From: Microcebus murinus
Lineage: Eukaryota > Chordata > Mammalia > Primates > Cheirogaleidae
NCBI RefSeq assembly: GCF_040939455.1
Contig: NC_134108.1
Coordinates: forward strand, 13,731,501 to 13,795,500
Direction of reading: 5' to 3'
Length of the DNA: 64,000 bases
Positions 46,480-58,060 of this stretch are shown here, piece after piece; positions within the stretch are counted from its first letter, which is position 1; the number at the start of each line of letters is the position of its first letter. Under the pieces are notes generated by a model. That model was not told the DNA's origin. It did no database searches and saw only the letters and a list, made by a program, of their open reading frames with translations. A program made the translations under genes and the position numbers.

Positions 46480-46618
46480 CTGTCCAAGAGTAAGTTAGGA
46501 GCAAACAGGAGCTTCCCTGGGTGCTCCATGGAGCGCCAGACAAGACCAATCATCAGGATCTCTAGCCAGGCACATTCCAGAAGGTGGACCTGATCGTGGA
46601 GGGTCAAATCCACAAATC
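46480..46618 (-). CDS. ESR1: ESR1 coding exon 5 (oestrogen receptor alpha, ligand-binding domain)
   Basis: The minus strand encodes the run from Phe367 to Asp411 of oestrogen receptor alpha (human numbering), starting [20 protein letters not shown] and ending FAPNLLLD. The exon is 139 bases, the length I know for ESR1 exon 5. It opens with the last two bases of the Gly366 codon and closes with AG, the first two bases of Arg412. The acceptor reads TTATTTCAG before 46618 and the donor GTGAGTAAC below 46480. The protein is a nuclear ligand-activated transcription factor. This exon carries hormone-pocket residues (Leu384, Leu387, Met388, Leu391, Arg394, Phe404) and part of the coactivator-groove and dimer-supporting helices. 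I see no substitution against the human protein as I remember it. Frame, splice sites and length agree, so it looks like a working exon, not a retrocopy. ESR2 is excluded by the exact residues. Confidence 0.98.
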
Positions 46619-46879
46619 CTGAAATAAGATAAGAAAATCTTACTGACTTAAAACGAAAAGTATTCATTACTGCTGAAATGAATGTAACCAGCGATTCGAA
46701 CTGGTAAGGTCTATCTTCTATTGCATTGAGTAAAGTGTAATAGAAACACACTTTAGAAGGAAACCTAGCTATGTTGATGAATTTTAATGTGGTATTAAGA
46801 ATTATACAAACTTATACAACCCACTTAGCTTTCTATAAAGTTCTGTACTTAATGTTAAAACATTTATGCCTTCTATTTA

Positions 46880-47010
46880 GATAGTTCTAACAGCTCCATG
46901 TGACTATTACTCATTTCTGGTTCAGCTGAAGCTACTAAGGTATAAGGAATTTAAATTGCTTGCCTTACATCAAATAGGAACTCAAATACAGACAGGACCA
47001 AAGTCACTAA
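46880..47010 (-). mobile_element. possible MIR SINE fragment
   Basis: CAGCTCCATGTGACTATTAC, AGCTACTAAGGTATAAGG and TTGCTTGCCTTACATCAAAT resemble the reverse MIR core. Weak. Confidence 0.45.
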
Positions 47011-47248
47011 ATTTCTATTTCTTGTCTTCATCACTTAGACATGCTCTTTTTTCTTCATAACATGTAAAAGAAAGACTAATGAAATAGCATATATAAATAG
47101 ATCACTTGAGAGAATGAGTCAGATGACTAAACATGACATCATTCTGGTAATAACTACTAAAATGTGCCCTTGTTTTCTAATGGTTGATTAGGAGATTAAA
47201 GCTTTTTCCAATCATTACTGACAATATGGTGGATGCTTGAAAATAATG

Positions 47249-47337
47249 ATCATGAGGAAGAAAGGGGGGATAAAGGAGGGAAGAAGGGAGAAGGAGAAAA
47301 AGAAGAAAAAGAAAAAGAGGAGAAAGAAGAAGACGAG
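47249..47337 (+). repeat. A/G-rich purine tract
   Basis: About 90 bases almost wholly A and G (GAGGAAGAAAGG, GAAGAAAAAGAAAAAGAGG, GAAGAAGACGAG). It creates artificial Lys/Glu-rich open frames. Confidence 0.93.
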
Positions 47338-47545
47338 TTTATTGAGATCTTACTATGTGATAAAAGCAATGGTAAACATTTCCTGTGCACTATTCTTTTT
47401 TTCTTTATTAATACAATAACCTGAAGAAGTAGGAACTGATATTCCCATTTTATAGAGAAGAAGACAGGCATTTGGAGAGTTTATTTATGTTAAGGGAAGA
47501 AATAGGAATATAATCTTCAGAATCTGGGCCCTTGAACACACTTGA
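47338..47545 (-). mobile_element. MIR SINE
   Basis: TTTATTGAGATCTTACTATG, TTAATACAATAACCTGAAGA, TTCCCATTTTATAGAGAAGA and CAGAATCTGGGCCC give a reverse MIR order. Confidence 0.75.
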
Positions 47546-47721
47546 CAACTGCCACTTCTGAGCTCCACTTAATTAGAGAATTTGGATCAGGTGACTAAAT
47601 AAATTCAACCACACACATTAATATATGCCAGAGTGGAAGGGACATTAAGTAAACAAGGTACTCATAAAGTTTGCTGCCTTTCAAATCAGTTTCCTGTCTT
47701 TTTTCCCCAGAGGTATCCCAC

Positions 47722-47775
47722 CATATTCTATTTCCCTTCCCTCTCTCTCTCTCTCTCTTTCTCTCCCTCTCTGCC
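47722..47775 (+). repeat. (CT)n-rich tract
   Basis: CCCTCTCTCTCTCTCTCTTT followed by CTCTCCCTCTCTGCC. Confidence 0.92.
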
Positions 47776-48239
47776 CTCAACTCTTTGTTTTGTCTTATCT
47801 ATGAGAAAGGCTCTAGGACTCCCTTTTTTTGTTGTTCTTTTCTTTTCCTCTCATCAATGTCACACTTTCATTAGCTATCTACACTTGTATTAATTAAAAA
47901 CCCCAAATATAAGTTTGTTTCCCTTAAATGGTCAAGGGTGAATGGTCCGCCTACTGGTTGTTTCTTCTTGAGGGGTCTTGGAGTTATGAAAATCTCAGCA
48001 TTAAACAATTAGCTTATTTCTTATGTGCTTAAGTACCATCTTTTACATAATCCTTATCTCCAAATAGTTGATGATCCACCCAAAGAAACCCAAGCTAGAG
48101 ACAGACCTTGGAGTTTATGCTCCATCTCTTGCCATCATCTCATAATCAAACCTCATCAACTCTATCTTTGAAGTAACTACAATTCTTCTTCTTGTTTGCA
48201 TTCTCATTGCTAACATACTAATTCAGTTCCTAATAGTCT

Positions 48240-48770
48240 CTTACTTTTTTGTATGACTTTATTTTTACTCAGCATAATTATTTTAAGACTTATCCATGTT
48301 GCATGTATAAATAGCTGATTCTTTTCATTGCTGAGTAGTATTCTATCATATGGATATATCCAATAAATAAACACACTTTGTTTATCCTTTCATTGGACAT
48401 CTGGGTTTCCAGTTTTTGGCTATTACAAATAAAGCTGCTATAAGCAATCCATGTACAAATTATTATGTGGATATATGCTCATTTCTCTTGGTTAAATATT
48501 TAAGAGTAGGATCTCTAGATCATATGATAGGTGTATGTTTTTTTTAAGAAACTGTCAAACTGTTTTCAAAAAGGGTTTACCATTTTACATTCATATCAAC
48601 AATATATGAGAGTACTAGTTGCTCTACATCCTCACCAATACTTGGTATGGTCAGTCTTTTAAATTTTAGACATTTTAATAGATGTACAGAGGTGTGTGGT
48701 CTTAATTTGCATTTTTCTAATGAATAATAATGTTGAGCATCTTTTCACATGTTTTCTAACAGATCATTTT
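48240..48770 (-). mobile_element. L1M 3' fragment (antisense)
   Basis: CTTATCCATGTTGCATGTAT, TGCTGAGTAGTATTCTATCA, ACATCTGGGTTTCCAGTTTT, CAATATATGAGAGTACTAGT and GTGTGGTCTTAATTTGCATT are the classic antisense L1 3' series in order. Confidence 0.88.
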
Positions 48771-51700
48771 GCTACACTAGATACAAGTTAATCATTCATG
48801 TATCTGTAAATCCTGCTAGACTATGTACTCATTTGAGTCACAGAATGCATGATTCCATCAAATTTTGCTTCCACTGCATTACACAGCCAGACCAAGGCCC
48901 GTGATGACATAACCTTTATTAGAGTAGGTGTCTTTTCCTTGGAAAGTGTGGATTCCATGATCATGTAAAAAAGAACTTGCATCTGGAAGAATAAAAAAGT
49001 GGCTCTGTTCATAAGAAAAACTGAAAGATTAAAAAGCAATGATTTGGTTTCAGATGCCCTGGGGGAAAAGGGCTCAGGTATATCTACAATGTGCAGCTAT
49101 TTACCTATAGAGTGAACTGAGTCAAGATGCACCAGCCTTGCTCAAGGAGAAAAGGCTGAGGCAGCATTAAGTGCTTCTCTTTCTCAGCACCCAATGCCTA
49201 AGGGGATAAACCAAACCCAGCGGACAGTATGGAAAATGATAGCCCTCGGGGCGGTTTTAATTCTCTGAGAGTTCTATGTGGTAAAAATGGAATCATGTAA
49301 TATTCATGTAATTGTCACCCATGATGAAGCCTATCCCAGATTATTCAGTATCCTACATAAACCTTAAAAAATTACACAGCATCATATCTAGGGCTGTCTC
49401 GGGAGTTTGGCCATATAACCAGTCCATTTTGGAAAACCAAAGGTCTGCTTTCTGGTGGCAACTTAACATATTAAATGGAATTGTACTTTTTAATTCTCAC
49501 TGTAAAATTTCAGTGCTATTGAGGTCTGACAGCTTTAGTGCTCTTTGGGAGGTGAAGAAGCTCCCCATAGCCATTTGTACCACACAAGTATGGTGATTAT
49601 GAAATCTGTCTGAAGTAGGTCTGTTAGTAATAGTTTTCAGTTGGGAGGCCAGCAGGATTGCTCGATCCTTCTGTTCAAATGTTGTAGATCTCTCAAAAAG
49701 AGCTTATTTAATTATCTTTCCCAGCTGTGCATACTGCCTGCAGACAAGGGTTATTATATCTGCTGCACAGTGTCCTCTGCAAGTTCCTGGGTCAGGGTTG
49801 GGGGTAGTGTGCAGAAAAGATTGCCAATTAACTTTCTCAATGAATGTGAGGACTACGAGAGAAAGTCATTAGATGGAGTGTCTCCTTTCTTCCAGTAGAC
49901 TGGTCTTGATGTTATTTTAACCATACAGGAGCTAAACACTCTTTTGGTATAAAATAAATATCCATGAATACTTTCAGTTCACAGCCAATGGGCACCAATA
50001 ATGTAATAAATCCCAAACAAAACTAGATTGGGGCAACTATCTTTAGACATCAAGTTCCAGCTCCTTTGCTAATTTTCCTTACAAACATGCAGAATTTTCT
50101 AATATGAAATTCCAAATGAATCTGCTAGAATAAATCAGAGGCATTCAAAAAGTAAATTCCACTCTCTCCTGAACACTTGGAAGTGTCACCAATGAGAAGA
50201 TGGAAGTTTAGCAGCTGCTATGGGATATGATTAGAAGAATCAGTGGCAGATGTGCTCACAGGTGGTACAGTGAGAGTTGACTCATCCCCCCATCACTTGA
50301 GGATCCCCATTTTAATGACAAGGGGACTCTGGGCCTGTGGACTCCACACCGGAGGGACAGAATGCATTCTGAAAAAGCAGTAACAATAGTTTGCTGAGAA
50401 TAGGTGAAATCAGATGCTCAGAAATCTCATTTTATACAATAAAATCTTTATAAAAGCAAGCACGGATCTCTTTTCCCTGGTCTGTATTCACAGGTCTAAT
50501 AATAGAGTATCTAGAGAAGATATATTGGAAATAAACAGGAATGCCTCCAGTCCTACTCCCCACCCCTCAGTGGGTAGTGATGTAGATAATGAAGTTGAAG
50601 AAGTCCTCCTTCATAGAAAAAGATACCCCCTCATACATAAACCCACTCCTTATTTCTAACTTCATCACCAAGTACAGGCATTGCTGACTTCTGCCTTCCA
50701 TTATACAAGTAACTGTTTTTCCTCCAAGATATGTTAAGTTAGTTTTGACTGTGAAAGGAGCTCATGGCATGTCCATCTCCCTGCCTTGGGACTCGTGAGA
50801 TCCTGAGCGCTTTTCTCCACTCTGCTCTGCTAGGAACTGTCTACAAATTACCTAATTTGCTTGGCACGCAAAGAGATCCTTAAAAGCTCAGGGTGTGGCA
50901 AGGCTCTTAGAAATGATGTTGAAAAGTGTGCAGAGATCCTTAGGCAAAATGACTAATATAATCTGAATGCTTGTAAAGTTCCATGCTGCCTTGCAGTAAA
51001 AGATAAATCAGAATGACTCTTCAGTGGTGACATAAAAAATATTAAATACTACAGTCATTATATTCTTAACTCCATGGGGTACAATCTACAAAGCAAAATA
51101 GAAACTGTGAAAGAAAAAAGCAACATTTCCCTAGGGAGTGCTATCTACAAAACTAGAAGCCAGGTGCTTGGTTCCTTCAGTAAATTTGTTGGAAAAAATA
51201 CTGGCTTACTGGCCTTCAAAAAAAGTAATCATGTTCTCAGTCATATGATGACCCTAATGTTCTCCAAAATGTCACTTATGAAATTGCCTGTTGCATTTCT
51301 TCTGTATTGCCTTATTACTCAATAGAAGAAGAGTTGAATAATTCATCTCTTTTTCTTTCAATGTCAAAGACTCAGTGCAAGAGTAGAGTAAGGTAAAAAA
51401 TGAGAAATTACAGAAGTGAGATTACAGCACAATGATGGCTACAAGTGAAAAAAACTTGGGATTTCTGAGATAAAACCTATAGAACAGATAGTATTAGAAC
51501 AATCTAGACCCCTGTTCAAATGCCAAGAAGTCTTCATGTCCTACATTTTGTAATTTATTCTTTAGAAAATAGTAACTTAATGCCACACCATAGACCACGG
51601 ACCCATGGTATAGTTGAATATGACCTTCCTTCCTTCCAAAAAAAAAAAAAAATGTTTGCACTCCCTCTAATATGTAGTCCTATTATAGAGAGACTCAGTA

Positions 51701-52259
51701 AAACTGTGATTGCCATTCTTTCACATTTAAGATGTCTCTGTAACAGTACATGTGTTGAAAATTATTTTTTAAGAAATGAGTTTTCCACTTAAATAGTGTC
51801 ATGTACACTCTTACCAAACATGAACTACTGTTAGAAAATAAAATAAAATAAATGTAACAAGTATCCCCAAAATAAATGGTAATAAGTTAAATAATCACTT
51901 ATTTTGAAATATTGTGGATCCCAGTGCAAGAGCACAGGCTTTTTCCTGAGCCGGCTCTACCTCACCATCACTGTGGATTCTGGCTTTCCTGTGCTGCAAT
52001 AAAAGAAGCATGAGTGGCCCCGACCTGGCCCGTCCCCATGTCATACTGCCTGTCCAGTGCTCTTCCACTGCTGCCATACGAGATGCCCACCTTGCCAATG
52101 CCAAGCTGACTTTCCCTTCCTTGAGGCTGCAATAGCACTCATCTTCTGCCCTGATAACTTGCTATTTCCAAGTCATGCCCCAACCTGGGACTTTTTGATT
52201 GTCTAGAGGGCACCTCCCACCCATTCCCCAACAGAATGAGGACAGAAGTAACATAAATA

Positions 52260-52470
52260 ATATGAGCTGAAAAGTCAAAAAGACCTGGCTTGTAATTCTT
52301 CTTGTGGCCTGCAGCTACAGATTACTTAAGATCTCCGAAAGCACTTCCCATCAGTAACGTGAGGATGGACTGACCTACCACTTAGGGTTATTGTAAAAAT
52401 TAAGGGTTTACCAGATGTCCTAGAGAACCAGAGTAGCTACTCAATAAATGTAAGTGCTCTTCCTTACTTC
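52260..52470 (+). mobile_element. MIR SINE
   Basis: AAAAGACCTGGCTTGTAATT, GCAGCTACAGATTACTTAAG, CACTTAGGGTTATTGTAAAA and GAGTAGCTACTCAATAAATG trace a forward MIR to its 3' end. Confidence 0.78.
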
Positions 52471-55400
52471 CTCTCGATAGGCTACAACTTCTGCTCAACA
52501 GAAGGGAACATTAATGTTGTAAAACACCAAAAGAAATGTTTTGTTTTAAAATATTTTAGACTTAGAACTTCAAATTTAAATTGGGCATTTTGTGTTTGCC
52601 TTGACTAATTCACGATGTCATGTTGTATTTTCTGTTTGTTTTTTTTCTTTTTATTTATGTATTTTTAAAAATCTAATAAAAAAAAAAGATAAAATACTTC
52701 CTGGACCTCAAACAACCCGTACAAAACAACATATCTTATGATTCAAAAGTGGAAGGAACAAGAGCATGTGGATTATATTTTGCCTAAAATACATATGCAA
52801 AAAAAAAAAAATGAGAAAAGAAAGCATGTTTGGGGTTTTATTACACCCAAAGCAGTTCAAGATGTTTAGCATCTCCAGGATGCAGCTGTCTTTGTACACC
52901 CCCAGTTGGAAATGGTTGATGGTTTTCTACTGAACCCAGCAGCCAGCCACGCCATGTTTGCTGCTCCTTATGTGCCTTGGGATAGACAGAGCAAAACTCT
53001 CCCTGTGGTGACTACCTGCCTTGGGTAGCTAAGTGGTGTTCTTCAGGTAAATTCTAAACAATAACATGGCAAGTGAAAAACCAAATGTGACAAGTTTGAT
53101 ATTTTTAACCTATGTCACTTTCAGCACAGTTGAAAGCCAATTAATTTCATAATTTGAGTAAAAATGGAAGAATTCAATCCATAGGTTTTAATATAAACAA
53201 ACTTACTGCTTCTTAAAATGAACGGTACATGCCTCAAATACCCCATATTAACATGATCTTGAAAGAATTATGGATGATAAAAGTCTTGATTATCTATATA
53301 AATCTATAAAAAATTTCCAACCTTGACCACGCAGTCTGACAACTGAACCACGTATTATTTTATGTAATACAATGTAGACGTTTATGGCACCATTACCAAT
53401 TCCTTCGGAACACTGCAACAGAACATAACACATCTCACTCCGACAATTGTTTTTACACAAACACATTCAAAGGCAATGTTTCTATGACACATCCAATCTA
53501 TAAGTCAACAGTATTGTTTGTGGTAATTCCACTTCCTTCTCATTTTTATATAAGTGAAAGACAAAAACCAACAGGGGGCTTGAGATTTTTTTCTGGACTT
53601 CCCTCTTACAATGCATACGTGAGGTATAAACTAAATGTTGAAGACTGTCTTTCCTGTGACAAGGTCTCATTGTAGGCTACTCATTAGGAAAGGAAATCTA
53701 AAGACAAAACTTTTCAACTTTGCCCAACCGCTGCTAGTTTTTAAACCCCACTGGAGAACTATATTCAAGGAACCACACTGCTTATAAAGCTCCTTTGAAA
53801 AATTATTAGAATTAAACACAGAACTGTATTCAGATTCCACTTCAAAATTTTTCTAGCAGTTTTTCCCTGCTCTGGAGATCAGCCCATGTTTACTATTTAG
53901 TCATCCTGTGTGTATTTCTGCGTGTTATATATTGTGGTTACACCTTACTCATCCACTGGTATTTGATTATGTTTACATATCAACATACAAGGTATAAAAA
54001 TAGTATATGGAAATAAATTACCTCTGATCTAGAGAGGTAATTATAGAACTTCTTCTCTGTGTAGACAGAAATATGGAGCTATATTGTAAAAGCCCCTCAA
54101 GATTAGAAGATTCAGAATTATAGACTATAGCATATATAAACTAATTACAATACAAATAAGGAAAATATTCTTGACTTTAAATACAAATTTTATTAAATTC
54201 TTTATTCTTTACAAATTTAGTTTACCACATACCTTTCAATGGCTAGATACACATATTCCTTTTGTTCAAAGGCTAGATATGTCTTAATTCTGATCACAGC
54301 ATATATGAACATGTGAAATACTGAATATGTTCCTTTGAAAAATTTTATCCTCAGTCTTTGTAGAAAGTTGATATGAGAAAATGTCATTGCATCTTTACAA
54401 AAGGGAGGATGAAAGTATTCGGCAGTGTCCCTCATGTGAGCACTCATTTATTTGGCAAATTTCTCTCCAAACTTAGTAACAGGAAAAGGTTTCCCTCACC
54501 TAAAGAACCACTGTGCTCCTTTTTGTTGGCTAATAAGGACAACGGAGTTTCTTACAGACTGCATGTGGCCCATCAGGAAGCATAGGTATTAATACAATGA
54601 TCAAAGCAATAAAAACTTTACCTGTTTTGTGAGAAAATTATTGCCCTACTATTTTTTCTGGATCTCGCTTTTGACTATAGTATTGAATGACAAGGCATCC
54701 GACTTTGCAAAGTAAATAAATAAGTCATTCAAATATGTATATTTGTTTTCACATACACACACACATAAGTATCTATGTTTTTCCTCCATATAACAAAAAG
54801 TAAGTTATGTGATGACAGGTCGAGGAAGTAGGTTGTCAGGAGAAAAGAATTCATCTCACAGCTCTATCTCACTCTGGAATGAAAAATAAGTCAAGACTTT
54901 CAGATTTGAGGATCTGACTTGGGGATCAAGAAAAAAAAATGTCCCTAAGAGAAAACAAACAGATGGCAACTCTACCTTGTTACCAACCCCATCTGTATTA
55001 CACTGGGAGCCTTGGTTTATGTAGCGATGGTTGTCATGACGATAAGCATTTGAGAAGAGTTCTGGAGAAGCTGATGGATTTAAGAGTGTCTCCCAGCTCC
55101 CCAATTTTCCAGACACACACAAAAAACCCAACCCCCTCAAACCCCAAATAAACAATTCTATTACTTCTTATGTTGGCTACAGTTATTCTATACAGATACT
55201 AAGAAATTTTGTGCTCTTTCATATCAAAATCCTCCTGGGAGGGACAGAATAGATCTTAACTCTGATATATCACAGCTTGAAGATAAACTAGTCTTTTATT
55301 TTTATTCAGTAAAGGCAATTGTATTAACTACAGTTTAATTTTTTTTTCCCTTACAAGCTCAGAAAGAAATCAATTACAGCTAAAATGAGAAAGGGGGGGA

Positions 55401-56517
55401 AAAGTAAAAGAAATTATTTTCCAGTTTCTAAGAGTAGATTGCAAACTAAAGAAGGAAAAAAAATTAATAAACTATAAAGTACTTAAGACTGCCCTTTTAA
55501 GTGCTTGTCAAATGGACAGGAAGGCCAGCCACTGTGGAGTGATTCTGAGTTACCCGACAAAGAGCACAGACTGGCTGCATCTGAAAAGTCAACAAGCACT
55601 TGTACCTTGGAACATACATTTTTTCCCATCTACCTAGAAGCAGATCCACAGAGCATTACAAATGCTATTGTCATCAGTCTGCGTTCTCCAGATAACTGTA
55701 TGCTCCTGGTAAACACTATAAATGTCATCAACACAAAGACTAACAGGGAAGTAGACAGTCTCTTTTTAGAGCGAGTCCCCAAAACAAAGGGACAATGATG
55801 ACTTCCACCCACCTCACCCAGCTCAAGCCCCTCAATGAAACCAAAATTGATAACTACTGGTAGTTTTAGTGAGAAATTCCTCTCTCCCTCCTTTCTCCCC
55901 CCCCCCCCAGGCACTGTATTTAAAAGCTATAGGAACACCTGTTGTTGCCAAAGACCCCAAGCAAGGACGTGTAGTTCTGGAAAGCATTAGGAACAAAAAA
56001 AGAGGCTTATTCTACTTAAGTTCAGAACGTGGGAATGGGAGTTTTATGAGGCACAAATCGCCAAGAGGTATCAGAAATGCTGAATATCAAATCTCGTTAC
56101 AACTCTTTAATTGAGAAGCAAGAGGACAAGCTGTAGGGCTCTGGACCCAGAAAGGGGAGGCCAGCAAGCCCAGGGGCCTCTGGGAGTCTCAGGGTCTTGG
56201 GGAGGGTGGCTATTAAGAAAATGTTACTCCCTCCCTCTGGTCTGCCTACAGTTCCCCAACTCCTACACTCATGCCATTGCCCTAGACAGATTTCAGCACC
56301 AGAGACAGAACAAGCATTATTATAACAAGAATTATTTCAGCCTATTCCACCCCACATCTGATCTCAGTGAGCACTGAACCATTCTAGAGAGAGGCCAAAA
56401 GGCAATTGGAAAGCCAGAAATTATTTTCCTTTAACTCATGGTGGATTCCTTCATAAGCATGGTAGATCTTGCTAGGTCATTAAATTAACCACTCTAAAAA
56501 TAAAGAGGGTAGTTAGG

Positions 56518-56975
56518 TGCTATGGTTTGGATGTGGTTTGTCCCCACCAAAACTCATGCCACAATTTAATTACCAATGTAAAGCTGTTGGCAGCTTTACA
56601 CAATTTAATTACCAATGTAAAGCACAATTTAATTACCAATGTAAAGCTGTTGGGCCTTTAAGAGGTGATTAGGCTGTTAAGATGGATTAATGTCTTTCCT
56701 AATAGACTGGATTAATTCTCCAGGGAATAAATTCGTTCTCATTGTTTTAAGAAACAATGGACTTTTTATCCTTTGTCTTTGCATGTGCCTATTTCTCTTT
56801 CTGCTTCTCTGCCATGTTATGATGCAACACAAGGCATTCACCAAAAGAGGGCCAGATGCAGCCACCCGATCTTGAACTTTCTAGTCCCCAGAATTGTGAA
56901 CCAAACAAACCTTTACTCTTTGTAAATTACCCTGTCTCAGGTATTATGTTATAGCAACAGAAAATAACTAAGACA
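56518..56975 (+). mobile_element. Solo LTR, MaLR type, with internal triplication
   Basis: The 458-base LTR begins TGCTATGGTTTGGATGTGG and ends CTAAGACA, with GGATTAATTCTCCAGGG, CCAAAAGAGGGCCAGATGC and AAACAAACCTTTACTCTTTG, the MaLR (MST/MLT1) layout. Flanking 5-mers TTAGG (56513-56517) and CTAGG (56976-56980) match at four of five bases. A 24-base motif occurs three times at 56561, 56600 and 56624, with a hairpin between copies one and two. No internal retroviral region is attached. Confidence 0.88.
56561..56647 (+). repeat. three copies of a 24-base motif plus hairpin
   Basis: Copies at 56561-56584, 56600-56623 and 56624-56647 are identical and begin ACAATTTAATTACC. Between copies one and two, GTAAAGCTG (56578-56586), loop TTGG, and CAGCTTTAC (56591-56599) form a perfect 9-base inverted repeat. 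Confidence 0.96.
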
Positions 56976-57739
56976 CTAGGCCAGCCTAAAAGAAGATTCT
57001 CTAAATGCTAATTACCTTAAAAGCAAAAAACTATTCCATTTCTTGCTAGTTCAACATGATCCCTGGCTTGGCACTGGGTCTCATCAACAATGTTGACTTC
57101 CTAAGGATTATATCAGGAACTACAATACTATTTCCAAACAAAGATAAAGAGTAACTGTATTTGTTTCCTAGGACTGCCAAAAAGTACCACAACTGAGTGG
57201 CTCAAACTTGCCTTACATTTAGTAGTAAAAATATATTAGGTTTTTATGATTGCAAAGCCTCACATTCTAAGTATTTTAGACCACAAATGAGAAATAGTGT
57301 GAATTGGAATAATAAAAAAAAAGAGACCCCAAACAAAACAAAACAAGAAACCCAGACAAAAACAATGGCACATAACGAAATTAAAAGAAATGTTTATGAA
57401 TATTTAGCAAGACAAAGGAGTAGGTATTTTTCTTGGATATGAGGACATACATATGCCATCACTGAAATGATATATATACTCATTCCATATCAGGATGACA
57501 CAACTTGTGATGGTCCCAGAAGAGAATTGGCTTATTCCAAAAAATCACTGATTGGGCTCTGGTTTGCTCAGGCAAAGCTAGAATGAAGAAATGCAGAATT
57601 ACTATTCTCCAGCAAGAGAGAGTAATTATATTTTATATTTATATGAAGAGAAAAATATCTGTTGGCTACCTTCATAGAGTTCCATGTGCCTCAATAGGAA
57701 TTTTAACCTTTCCAATGTAGAACACCATATTTTGAGGAT

Positions 57740-58060
57740 GCAACATGTGGTGGTAGGGACGATGGGCTTTGTTAGGCCCAGCCTTGCCTCTTACTAGTTA
57801 TGTGACCTTTGGTGAATTACTTGATCTGTGGTGCCTAGTACAGTGCCTTCTCTTACTGTATGCTCTGTGGATAGTTTTTGAATGAAAGAATGTATTTTTC
57901 TGAGCTTCAGTTACTTCATGTGCAGAATGGGAATGATAATACAATCCCTATAGTATGTTACGGTGAAAACTAGAAGAATATATTAATATAAAAGGAACCC
58001 ATCATACTGCCTGGAAAATACTGGTGGTCAACAAACAAATGGTAGCTATCATTATACTAC
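57740..58060 (+). mobile_element. MIR SINE carrying an inserted L2/MIR tail
   Basis: GCCTCTTACTAGTTATGTGA opens a forward MIR core; it is broken near 57828 by GTGCCTAGTACAGTGCCTTC, TCTGTGGATAGTTTTTGAAT and GAAAGAATG (an L2-like 3' end), then resumes with CTGAGCTTCAGTTACTTCAT and GAATGGGAATGATAATAC. Confidence 0.72.

Noticed and set aside
47233..47424. Lys/Glu-rich frames resembling an acidic protein
   Set aside because: Product of the A/G-rich simple repeat at 47249-47337.
55505..55798. 97-codon plus-strand frame
   Set aside because: Antisense to ESR1, no recognisable domain, no promoter or processed-mRNA features.
56600..56647. CRISPR-like or regulatory operator array
   Set aside because: Two abutting copies and one nearby copy inside a retroviral-type LTR of a primate intron; there are no spacers and no such system in this kind of genome.
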